From JAIBJN01 sp963825255 (GTDB lineage: Bacteria > Actinomycetota > Thermoleophilia > Gaiellales > Gaiellaceae), in contig CAWGSF010000009.1 of the NCBI GenBank assembly GCA_963825255.1, positions 558,001 to 622,000 on the forward strand: a stretch of 64,000 bases of DNA. The letters run 5' to 3'. The translations under genes were made by a program, and so were the position numbers. Numbering within the stretch: position 1 is the first letter of the stretch; every line of letters starts with the position of its first letter. Below are positions 1-7,923 of the stretch, in pieces. A model generated the notes under the pieces. The model did not search any database and was not told the DNA's origin. It saw only the letters and a list, made by a program, of their open reading frames with translations.

Positions 1-1
1 C

Positions 2-421
2 TCCGAGCTCGCGCAGGACTTCGTCGTCCTCTCGGAGGTGGGGTCGAAGGACTCGTCGGTGGTCTACGCGCCGTACCAGTGGGTCGAGTGGATGCGCGAG
101 GAGCTCGAGGCCGGCGCCTGGAAGGTCATCACCGAGGGCCGCGAGGCGGGAAACGCCGGCATCTACCGCCCGACGGGCGACATGCGCACGGGGCTCGTCG
201 ACGAGATCGTCCACGAGCTCGACCTCGCGGACATCGTCTTCGAGGCGCCGACGACGCCCGCGCAGGCCTGGTTCGTGCAGCGCTACGGCCCCGAGGTCAA
301 CCTCGGGAACATCCCGCCGGAGGAGGTCATCCCGCTCGAGACGCTCCGGCTCGGGCTCCGCGCCGACACCCTCAAGGAGGTCATGCTCGGTGAGCACGAG
401 CACGCAGCTCTCCCTGACTGA
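2..421 (+). CDS. comA: phosphosulfolactate synthase (ComA family), 5'-truncated by window edge
   Basis: The frame is open from the left edge and leaves 139 C-terminal residues of a family usually about 250 long. The family adds sulfite to phosphoenolpyruvate to give (R)-phosphosulfolactate. The visible part carries the conserved stretch GREAGNAGIYRPTG (bases about 152-193), then IVFEAP (233-250) and the family's near-invariant NLGNIPPEEVIPLETLRLGL (from base 299). The gene overlaps the following APS reductase by 32 bases, so the two are probably cotranscribed and translationally coupled. Since APS reductase releases sulfite, the pairing makes substrate sense. In bacteria the family is linked to sulfolactate or other C3 sulfonates rather than only to coenzyme M; the product here is not shown by the sequence. 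The start lies outside the window. Confidence 0.85.
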   Translation, partial: SELAQDFVVLSEVGSKDSSVVYAPYQWVEWMREELEAGAWKVITEGREAGNAGIYRPTGDMRTGLVDEIVHELDLADIVFEAPTTPAQAWFVQRYGPEVNLGNIPPEEVIPLETLRLGLRADTLKEVMLGEHEHAALPD

Positions 422-1100
422 GGCCGAGATCGAGGCGCTGCCGGCGGCGGAGGTCCTGCGCTGGGCGCACGAGGAGTTCGGCGAGCGGCTGTGCCTTTCG
501 TGCTCGTGGCAGAAGCAGTCCTCGGTGCTGGTCCACCTCGTCGCCGAGCTCGGGCTCGAGGTCGACATCGTCGAGCTCGACACGCACCTCTTCTTCAAGG
601 AGACGTACGAGACCCGCGAGCGGCTCGTGGAGCGCTACGGGCTCAGGCTCATCGTCCCGGAGGTGCTCACGATCGCCGAGCAGCACAAGCGCGAGGGCCC
701 GAACCTCTGGGAGACGAGCCCCGACCGCTGCTGCCACATCCGCAAGGTCGAGCCGCTGCTCCGGGCGCTCGACCCGTACGATGCCTGGGTCTCCGGCATC
801 CGCCGGGACCAGTCGCCATCGCGGGCGGGCATTCGCAAGGTCGAGCGCTCCGAACGCTACGGCGTCTGGAAGATCCAGCCGCTCGCGGACTGGACCGAGA
901 AGGACATCTGGCGCTACATCGTGCAGAACGACATCCCCTACAACCCCTTGCACGACGTCGGCTACCGGTCGATCGGCTGCATCCCCTGCACCCGGCCGAC
1001 CCGGCCCGACGAGGAGGAGCGCGCGGGCCGCTGGGCCGGCTCCGACAAGCTCGAATGCGGCATCCACGTGGACGCCGCTCACGACGAAGGAGGACGATGA
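390..1100 (+). CDS. cysH: assimilatory adenylylsulfate (APS) reductase, iron-sulfur type
   Basis: A 236-residue protein of the PAPS/APS reductase family, which reduces activated sulfate to sulfite with thioredoxin as electron donor. A cysteine pair at residues 114-115 (CCHIRKVEPL) and a C-x2-C at 197-200 (GCIPC) supply the four ligands of a [4Fe-4S] cluster, the mark of the APS-using branch rather than the cluster-free PAPS branch. The catalytic cysteine is in the C-terminal ECGIH motif (Cys223). The GTG start at 390 lies inside the end of comA; the stop overlaps the cysC start as ATGA. Sulfite made here is a substrate for comA upstream and for sqdB at 17330 as well as for cysteine synthesis. 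Confidence 0.93.
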   Translation: MSTSTQLSLTEAEIEALPAAEVLRWAHEEFGERLCLSCSWQKQSSVLVHLVAELGLEVDIVELDTHLFFKETYETRERLVERYGLRLIVPEVLTIAEQHKREGPNLWETSPDRCCHIRKVEPLLRALDPYDAWVSGIRRDQSPSRAGIRKVERSERYGVWKIQPLADWTEKDIWRYIVQNDIPYNPLHDVGYRSIGCIPCTRPTRPDEEERAGRWAGSDKLECGIHVDAAHDEGGR

Positions 1101-1705
1101 CCGAGAACATCCATGCGCACGAGCACCCCGAGTCCGAACGCGTCCGCCCGGGCGGGCTGACCATCTGGTTCACGGGGCTCTCGGGCTCCGGCAAGTCGAC
1201 GATCGCGCACCTGGTGGGCCCCGAGCTCGACGAGCGTGGCCACATCGTCGACTACCTGGACGGCGACACCGTCCGGACGCACCTCTCGAAGGGCCTCGGG
1301 TTCTCGAAGGAGGACCGCGACACCCACATCGAGCGCGTCGGCTGGGTCGCCTCCAGGCTGACCCGCCAGGGCGCCGTCGTGCTCTGCGCGGCCATCTCGC
1401 CGTACGAGGCGACGAGGCGCACCGTGCGCTCCATGGTCGAGGAGTACGGGACGTTCGTCGAGGTGTACGTGAGGGCATCGCTCGAGGAGTGCGCGCGCCG
1501 TGACGTGAACGGGCTCTACGCGAAGGCGTTCGCCGGCGAGATCAAGGGCTTCACCGGGGTGGACGACCCCTACGAGGAGCCGACCGACGCCGAGATCGTC
1601 GTCGACGCGGAGGGTCAGAGCGCCGAGGAGAGCGCGCGCTACGTGATCGAGCGCCTCGAGGAGCTGGGCGTCGTGTCCGGCGCGCGCGTGGAGGCGGGGG
1701 CATGA
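1097..1705 (+). CDS. cysC: adenylylsulfate kinase (APS kinase)
   Basis: A 202-residue P-loop kinase that phosphorylates APS at the 3' position to give PAPS, the donor for sulfotransferases. The Walker A motif GLSGSGKST is at residues 27-35, followed by the family hallmarks GLGFSKEDRDTHIERVG and GEIKGFTGVDDPYEEP. ATG at 1097 overlaps the cysH stop, and GAAGGAGG lies just upstream as a ribosome site. It shares APS with CysH, so the cell can either reduce APS to sulfite or commit it to PAPS; the presence of both next to several sulfotransferase genes points to real PAPS demand rather than only cysteine synthesis. Confidence 0.95.
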   Translation: MTENIHAHEHPESERVRPGGLTIWFTGLSGSGKSTIAHLVGPELDERGHIVDYLDGDTVRTHLSKGLGFSKEDRDTHIERVGWVASRLTRQGAVVLCAAISPYEATRRTVRSMVEEYGTFVEVYVRASLEECARRDVNGLYAKAFAGEIKGFTGVDDPYEEPTDAEIVVDAEGQSAEESARYVIERLEELGVVSGARVEAGA

Positions 1706-2847
1706 GCGTCAGCGCCGTCACGGCCGACCACCTGATCAGGCCGCACGGGGGCGAGCTCGTGCCGCGCGCCGGCGAGCGCCCGGCGGACGTGGCCGAGCTC
1801 GAGACCGTCACGCTGACCTCCCGGGAGCTCTCCGACCTGGACATGCTCGCCTCGGGCGCGCTCTCCCCGCTCACGGGCTTCCTGGGCAGCGAGGACTACG
1901 AGTCGGTGGTGGACTCGATGCGGCTCGCGTCCGGGCTTCCCTGGGCGCTTCCCGTGTGCCTGGCCGTCTCCGAGGCCCCGACCGGCGACCGCGTCGCCCT
2001 GGCCGACGAGGACGGCCGTCGGCTCGCAGTCCTCGAGGTCGACGAGGTCTACGCCTACGACAAGGAGCGGGAGGCCGAGCGGTGCTTCCGCACGACCGAC
2101 GCGGAGCATCCCGGCGTCGCGCGGCTCTACGCGCAGCACGACTGGTACGTGGCCGGCCCCGTCACCGTCTTCGAGCGGCTCGAGCCGGCGTTCCCCGAGC
2201 TCCACCGGGATCCCGCCGAGACGCGCGCGCTCTTCGCCGACCGCGGCTGGAAGCGCGTGGTCGGCTTCCAGACCCGGAACCCGATCCACCGCGCGCACGA
2301 GTACCTGACCAAGTGCGCCCTCGAGACCGTGGACGGGCTCCTCATCCACCCGCTCGTGGGGGAGACGAAGTCGGACGACGTCCCGGCGGCCGTTCGCGTG
2401 GAGGCCTACCGGGTCCTCACCGAGGGGTACTACCCGGCCGAGCGCGTCGTCGTCTCCGCGTTCCCCGCCGCGATGCGCTACGCGGGCCCCCGCGAGGCGA
2501 TCTGGCACGCGATCTGCCGCAAGAACTACGGGTGCTCGCACTTCATCGTCGGGCGCGACCACGCCGGCGTCGGCAGCTTCTACGGCACCTACGACGCGCA
2601 GCTGATCTTCGACGAGTTCGAGCCGCACGAGCTCGACATCGAGCCCATGTTCTTCGAGCACTCCTTCTGGTGCAGGACCTGCGGCCAGATGGCGACCCCG
2701 AAGACCTGCCCCCACGAGGACGACGCCCACGTCTTTCTCTCGGGGACGAAGGTCCGAGAGCTGCTCGCGAACGGGGAGCTGCCGCCGGAGGAGTTCACGC
2801 GGCCCGAGGTCGCGGAGATCCTCATCGAGGCCTATCGGGACGCGTGA
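1702..2847 (+). CDS. sat: sulfate adenylyltransferase (ATP sulfurylase)
   Basis: A 381-residue homo-oligomeric ATP sulfurylase that makes APS from ATP and sulfate. The signature QTRNPIHRAH begins at Gln190 and includes the H-x2-H nucleotide-binding motif (His196, His199). A C-x2-C-x8-C-x-H cluster (Cys324, Cys327, Cys336, His338) matches the structural zinc site known in some bacterial enzymes of this type. The start overlaps the cysC stop as ATGA, so comA-cysH-cysC-sat reads as one transcript. It ends 24 bases before the convergent sulfotransferase gene. Confidence 0.96.
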   Translation: MSVSAVTADHLIRPHGGELVPRAGERPADVAELETVTLTSRELSDLDMLASGALSPLTGFLGSEDYESVVDSMRLASGLPWALPVCLAVSEAPTGDRVALADEDGRRLAVLEVDEVYAYDKEREAERCFRTTDAEHPGVARLYAQHDWYVAGPVTVFERLEPAFPELHRDPAETRALFADRGWKRVVGFQTRNPIHRAHEYLTKCALETVDGLLIHPLVGETKSDDVPAAVRVEAYRVLTEGYYPAERVVVSAFPAAMRYAGPREAIWHAICRKNYGCSHFIVGRDHAGVGSFYGTYDAQLIFDEFEPHELDIEPMFFEHSFWCRTCGQMATPKTCPHEDDAHVFLSGTKVRELLANGELPPEEFTRPEVAEILIEAYRDA

Positions 2848-2871
2848 GGATGGGGTTGGAGGGGTTGCCGC

Positions 2872-4765
2872 TCACACGGTGAGCCGGGCGAGCTTCTCGA
2901 CGACGCGGCCACCGAGATCGGGCAGCTCGCTCGCCTTCTCCGGAAGCCACGTCGAGCACACGTAGTCGATGACATGACGGCCCGCCGGCGCCGTCACGGG
3001 CACGACGTCGGCCGGCGGCTCCCCGCCGTCGGCGAGCGAGCGGAAGACCTCCCACTCGCGGCGCTTGCGCTGAGTGCGCGCGCTCTGGTCGAAGTCCGTG
3101 GCCGACCAGTGGTCGAACTCGTCGGCGTCCAGGTACTTCAGCTCCACGCACGACCAGTCCGGGAGGATGATCCTGGGGAGCTCGGGTGGCAGCACCGGCT
3201 GCTCCCACTCCATCGCCTTGACGAAGCTGAAGCCGGGCCGGTTCGGCCAGGCCCAGGGCTCGCAGTTCGCGAGGCCGACATCGAGGAACGCATGCTCGTC
3301 GTCCGCGACGTAGAGCGGGTAGCGCGGGATCTTGACGACCGCCTGCGACGCCCTCGAGCTGCCAGGCGAGGTCGCGGATCACGCCGGCCGCGGCTTCCGT
3401 CAGCACCATGTCGCCGTCCCACTTGAGCGCGTAGCCGGTGCGCACGTGCGAGAAGGCCCAGTTGTAGAAGTACGCGAGGCTGTGGACCGACTCGGCGCGT
3501 GTGCCGAGGTGCTCCTCCCCGCAGCGCGCGACCTCGAACGGGTACTCGCGGACCTCGAGCCTGTCGGCGGCCCCGGCCTCGGCCGCCACCTGACGCGCCA
3601 CGTCGGCGCTCCCGTCCGTCGAGCCGTTGTCCACGAGCACGACCCGTGAGACCGCGGCGAGCAGGGGCGGCAGGACCCACGGCAGGGGTCGCGCCTCGTC
3701 CCGCACCCGGAGGACGGCCGTGAAGCCGGGCTCCGTCTTCGCGTCGGCCCAGCCCCAGCGGATGGTGTAGTCGGACTGCCGCTCGAGGTTCGAGAGCACG
3801 GGCGAGCGCGAGCGGCCGGCCCTCTTGGCGGTCGTGGTCTCGAGCTGCCGCTCGACCGCCTGCGCGTGGCGGGCGATCCGGTGCAGCTGCCCGATGCGGG
3901 CGTTCCTGTCGATCGTGTCGCGGAGGACGGGGAGGAGCCGGGCGACGGACTCGTCCCACTGGGCGGTCGCCTTCCGGTCCGACGAGGCCTGCACGGCCTC
4001 GTAGCCGTACGCGTCGAAGTCGTCCCGGTAGCGGTCGTGCAGGACGGCGGCCGCGTCGGCGTCGTAGGCTCCGGGCGGCAGCGGCAGCGCCATGCGGTTC
4101 TCCTCGCTCGCGGCGGGGAGCTCCACGTCCTCCGAGAGGTGCTCGCGCAGAAGCGCCATCGTGTCGTCCAGGTGCTCCAGGCGACCCACGTGCCCGAGCG
4201 GCAGCTGCCCGGCGAGGTCGTGCTGCACCGCCCAGTGGACGTCCTCGACGGTCCCGCCCGGGAGGGCCGCGACGAAGCTGCGGAAGTCCTCCACGATGTC
4301 GTCGGGCCGCTCGGGAAGGCGAGGGAACCACGGCTCCTCGCCGAACGCGACGACGAAGCGCGGCTCGCGGAGGAGGAGCTTCGACTGCCAGGCCGACCAG
4401 AGCCGCGGAGCGGGATGGCGCACGAGGGTGAACCGGAACCAGCCCTCCTCGGTCAGGATCCGCTCACGCTCGGCGTCCGCGTAGTCGGCGAGGCGGTATC
4501 CCTCGCCCCACAGGCTCATGTCGTGCACGGTGAGCGCCGGCGAGACCTCGGGAAGCGCCGACTGCGCGAACGTCTCGGAGGGGATGCCGGCGAGCTCGGC
4601 GAGCAGCCAGAGGAGGGACGTGCAGCCCGCCTTCGGCATCGGGAGGAAGAGGATCCGCCGGTCCTGGAGGACGACGGTGCGCCGGCCCACGTGGTCCGCG
4701 AACGGCAGCTCGGCCCCCTGCGCGACGGCGGCAGGCGACCCGTTCATCTCGACGTTCTCGGTCAC
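2872..4765 (-). CDS. sulfotransferase-glycosyltransferase (GT2) fusion protein, frameshifted
   Basis: About 630 residues if one shift near 3341-3345 is repaired. The N-terminal half is a PAPS sulfotransferase: the 5'-phosphosulfate loop PKAGCTSLLWLL is encoded at about 4602-4637 and the 3'-phosphate motif LVRHPAPRLWSAW at about 4389-4430. The C-terminal half has a GT2-like fold start, VVLVDNGSTDGSADVA (about 3600-3646), and a downstream KWDGDM segment. After WQLEGVA the frame changes and the protein continues as VVKIPRYPLYVADDEHAFLD to a stop at 2872, so the shift looks like one extra base. The start is a GTG at 4765 preceded by GAGAGG; an upstream GTG at 4780 is possible. The fusion suggests that one polypeptide adds a sugar and sulfates the same glycan. 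Which sugar is unknown. Confidence 0.8.
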
Positions 4766-4891
4766 ATTCGCCTCTCGCACGGTCGCTGAGAATCAGTCTA
4801 CGGCACGGTCGGAGGCCGTCAGCCCCGCCTCTTCCCGTACGGGCAGGCTCCCGCCGCCGGTAAGCTTCCGCCCGTTCCGAGCCGAGACTCA

Positions 4892-5926
4892 ATGCCGACC
4901 GACGCAACCGACGAACGAACGCTGCTCCTCGTGGCCGGCTCCGGCCGTAGCGGGACGAGCCTGTTCGCGGGGATCCTCGCCCGTCTCGGGTTCCACGTCC
5001 CCCAGCCGGAGGTCACGGCCGACGTGACGAACCCTCGCGGCTTCGCCGAGTCGAAGTGGGTCGTGGACTTCCACACCGGACTGCTCGAGCGGGCCGGCGT
5101 GCAGGTCGCCGACGCGCGCCCGGGCGCCTGGGCGCTGACGGCGAACGTCGCGCTCGACGAGCATCCGAGGAAGGAGCTGCGCACGTGGCTCGAGACGCAG
5201 TTCCGCGAGGCCGATCACGTGGTCATCAAGGACCCGCGGCTGTCGTGGTTCCTGCCGCTCTGGCGCCGATGTGCCCAGGAGGTCGGCGCCGCGCCGAGGT
5301 TCGCGACCGTCCTCCGCCATCCGGCGGCGGTCGTCGACAGCAAGCAGCGGTCGTACGGCAACTGGCAGAGCGACGTCGACCGCACCGCCGGCTGGGTCAA
5401 CCAGTCGCTCTACACGGAGCGGGCGACCCGGGAGGCGCCCCGCGTCTACGTCCGCTACCAGGATCTCCTCGACGACTGGACGCGGACCGTGTCGCGTGTC
5501 GGCGAGGAGCTCGGGCTCTCCGTCATCCGCGACGCGCCGGCGACCTCCATCGTGCAGGTGCACGAGTTCGTCGATCGCTCCCTCTCCCGCTCGCGCTCGA
5601 GCTGGGAGGACTTCGAGATCCCCGGCGGGCTCCGGACGCTCGCCGACGAGGTGTGGGCTCTGCTCTCCGGCCTGGCCGAGGACGGCGCGGCGAAGGATCT
5701 TCCGGTCGAGGAGCTGGAGGCGGCCCGTGCCGCCTACGTCGAGCTCTACGAGGACGCCGAGGCGATCGCGCAGTCGTCCATCGTCGCCGCCAGCCGGCCG
5801 TCCCGGCACAGCCCCGTCGTCAGGGCGATGAAGCTCGTCCCGAAGCGCTACCGGCGCAAGGTCCCGCTCCGCTGGCGTGTCTCGGTGGCACGCGCGCTCA
5901 ACCGCGGCGGCGTGCCGAGCATCTAG
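4892..5926 (+). CDS. PAPS-dependent sulfotransferase family protein
   Basis: A 344-residue cytosolic sulfotransferase-like protein. The P-loop-like 5'-phosphosulfate motif GSGRSGTS is at residues 16-23, and the 3'-phosphate motif VLRHPAAVVDS at 140-150 ends in the conserved serine. VIKDPRLSWFLPLW (111-124) is typical of this bacterial subfamily, which modifies glycans or small molecules. Residues 305-344 are Arg/Lys-rich (KRYRRKVPLRWR). It is divergent from the fusion sulfotransferase across about 125 bases, and its stop overlaps the convergent membrane gene by 4 bases. The acceptor cannot be read from the sequence. Confidence 0.87.
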   Translation: MPTDATDERTLLLVAGSGRSGTSLFAGILARLGFHVPQPEVTADVTNPRGFAESKWVVDFHTGLLERAGVQVADARPGAWALTANVALDEHPRKELRTWLETQFREADHVVIKDPRLSWFLPLWRRCAQEVGAAPRFATVLRHPAAVVDSKQRSYGNWQSDVDRTAGWVNQSLYTERATREAPRVYVRYQDLLDDWTRTVSRVGEELGLSVIRDAPATSIVQVHEFVDRSLSRSRSSWEDFEIPGGLRTLADEVWALLSGLAEDGAAKDLPVEELEAARAAYVELYEDAEAIAQSSIVAASRPSRHSPVVRAMKLVPKRYRRKVPLRWRVSVARALNRGGVPSI

Positions 5927-7923
5927 GCCCCTGGCCGCAGGCACATGAGGCCGCCGGTGCGGAACTCCGGCGTGTAGCCGGCCGCCCGCAACGCCTGCCG
6001 GGCCTCCCGCGGCCAGCGGCGGACGCAGGCGATGTCGACGCCGACCGTCCGGAGCGCCCGCTCGACCTCCGCGTCTGAAGGCGGATCCTCCGGCAGCTCG
6101 GGGATCGACTCCCGGAGGTCGGGCTCGAGGAGCGACTGGAGCACGAGCCGGTCGAGCACGTGCGCGGCGGGCTCCTCGTCGAGCGCCCGGACGTAGAAGG
6201 CCCGCGGGCTGACCGTCGTGACGTCGTCGGACATGACGAGGATCGTCTGGCTGACCTGCGAGGGAGCGAGGACGACGTCACCCGCCCGGGCGTGCGCGAG
6301 GATCCGGCGCGCCGCCGTGACCTCCCGCGGCTCGCGCTTCCACGACGGCTTCCCCTCCAGGGCGCCGTCGCCCCAGACCGGGGTTCCCCAGACCAGGAGC
6401 ACGACGCAGAGAAGCGCCGCCGGGACGGCCCGGAGGACGGGCGGTCGAACGCGAAGGGGAACCGCCGTGACGACGACGCCGACGAGAGCGGCGACGGGCA
6501 CGACCCAGACCACTCGCCAGAGGACGCGGCCGATCCCCGAGAGCTCCCAGACGAGGTGAGGCACGGGAGGCGCGTACAGGCAGGCGACGAGGAGGACGGT
6601 CGCCGCGGCCATGAAGGCCGCGCGGCGGCTGGCGAGGACGACCGGCGCGAACAGCGCGGCGGCCACCGCGATGAAGGCGAAGAGGCCGCTCCCCAGCACG
6701 AACCGCGCGATCTCGTCCGCGACCACGTCGGAGGAGAGGTCCCCTCCCGCCCGCCGCCCGCCCACCGCGGTCGAGACGAGCAGGGCGCCGATCGGATAGG
6801 CGGCCACGGCGGCGAGGCCGACCGCGGCCTGCCGCGCTGGCCCGGAGCGCCAGCGGGGCGAGGCAGCCGACGGCGAGGACGGGAACCAGGAACGTCCCCG
6901 TGCTCGTGAGCCCGACGCCCGCGGCGCCGCCCGCGAAGAGCAGCGCGAGCTGCCGGCGCGTCGGGCGCCCCGCGTACTCCTGGAGCAGGACGAAGAGGAG
7001 CGGGACGAGCACGGCGAGGAAGACGATCTTCCCCTGCCAGATCCGGCCGACGAAGAGGCTGCCGAGCGTGCGGTGCTCCTGGGCGGCCATGAGGAGGAAG
7101 ACCATGGCCGTCGAGAGCGCGAGCGCGACCATGCGGCACCCTCCAGGCGCGGAGCAGGCGCCACGTCGCGAGCACCGCGAGCGCGCTGGCGAGCGGCGGG
7201 ACGAGGTAGTAGGTCGCGCTCGGCGCGGAGACCCCGACGCCCCTGGCGACCATCCCGACCAGGGCCTCGAAGGAGGAGAGCGGCGGGTAGATGATCGCCG
7301 GGAAGGCCTCGTCGGAGAAGAGCGTGTCCCGCAGCGGGAACTCGCCCCGCTCGGCGACCCACGTGGAGAGGTGGACGTACTGCGTGTCGTCCGAGTCCGG
7401 CCGGACGAGGAAGAGGGAGAGGGTCGCGAGCCCGGCCGCCCAGCCGAGCGCCGCCAGCGCCCCGGGCCAGGCGTGGCTCCCGGCCGCGCCTCGTCCTCGG
7501 CACGCCGAGCACGAGGCGCCCGGTCGAGCGCAGGTAGACCAGGGCCGATCCCGCGGCGGCCGTGACGAAGACGAGCGCCCAGGTGACGGCCCAGCCGGTC
7601 GAGGCGAAGGCGAACACCGCGGCGCTCATGGCCGCCGCGAGCGCGTAACCGCCGAGCACGAGGAGGAGCCGTCGGCGCGGCCAGCCGGGGCCGGCCTTCG
7701 ACTCCTCCTCGGCCGTCGTCTCCTCTCGCCTGCGGAAGGCCAGCCAGGCGCAGGGAACGAGGGCGATCGCGAGCGCGATCGCAGCCCCGAGGACGCCGAC
7801 GCCGAGCACGAGGCACGCGTGGTAGACGGCGGTCCACGCCCCGAAGCCGAGCACGAGGAAGTCGAGGACGCGGTCCGACAGGCGCGCCGCCCGTCCCGAG
7901 ATGCGGTCCGCGGAGGCCGTCAC
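5923..7923 (-). CDS. polytopic membrane protein, GT-C-like, tandem paralogue of the next gene; three frameshifts
   Basis: The span equals its neighbour's (about 660 codons), and the two align throughout. The N-terminus (SDRVLDFLVLGFGAWTAVYH) and the C-terminus (VGVDIACVRRWPREARQAL) are in the same frame, but the middle passes through other frames, with shifts near 7500, 7133 and 6850. Each break is repaired unambiguously by comparison with the paralogue. About 10-12 hydrophobic segments precede a soluble C-terminal part of about 150 residues. The first external loop has D-D-T-x-Y-V-H-L and YPPLSSFEA, recalling GT-C glycosyltransferases, but no known family was recognised with certainty. The GTG start overlaps the upstream stop (GTGA), so the pair is cotranscribed. 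The shifts are probably assembly errors. Confidence 0.7.
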   Translation of the reverse strand: MTASADRISGRAARLSDRVLDFLVLGFGAWTAVYHACLVLGVGVLGAAIALAIALVPCAWLAFRRREETTAEEESKAGPGWPRRRLLLVLGGYALAAAMSAAVFAFASTGWAVTWALVFVTAAAGSALVYLRSTGRLVLGVPRTRRGREPRLARGAGGARLGGRARDPLPLPRPAGLGRHAVRPPLHVGRRAGRVPAAGHALLRRGLPGDHLPAALLLRGPGRDGRQGRRGLRAERDLLPRPAARQRARGARDVAPAPRLEGAAWSRSRSRRPWSSSSWPPRSTARSAASSSAGSGRGRSSSSPCSSRSSSSCSRSTRGARRAGSSRCSSRAAPRASGSRARGRSWFPSSPSAASPRWRSGPARQAAVGLAAVAAYPIGALLVSTAVGGRRAGGDLSSDVVADEIARFVLGSGLFAFIAVAAALFAPVVLASRRAAFMAAATVLLVACLYAPPVPHLVWELSGIGRVLWRVVWVVPVAALVGVVVTAVPLRVRPPVLRAVPAALLCVVLLVWGTPVWGDGALEGKPSWKREPREVTAARRILAHARAGDVVLAPSQVSQTILVMSDDVTTVSPRAFYVRALDEEPAAHVLDRLVLQSLLEPDLRESIPELPEDPPSDAEVERALRTVGVDIACVRRWPREARQALRAAGYTPEFRTGGLMCLRPGA

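Noticed and set aside
3335..3350. Programmed ribosomal frameshifting in the sulfotransferase-GT2 gene
   Set aside because: No slippery heptamer or downstream structure was seen, and similar shifts occur in many unrelated genes of the window, pointing to sequence errors.
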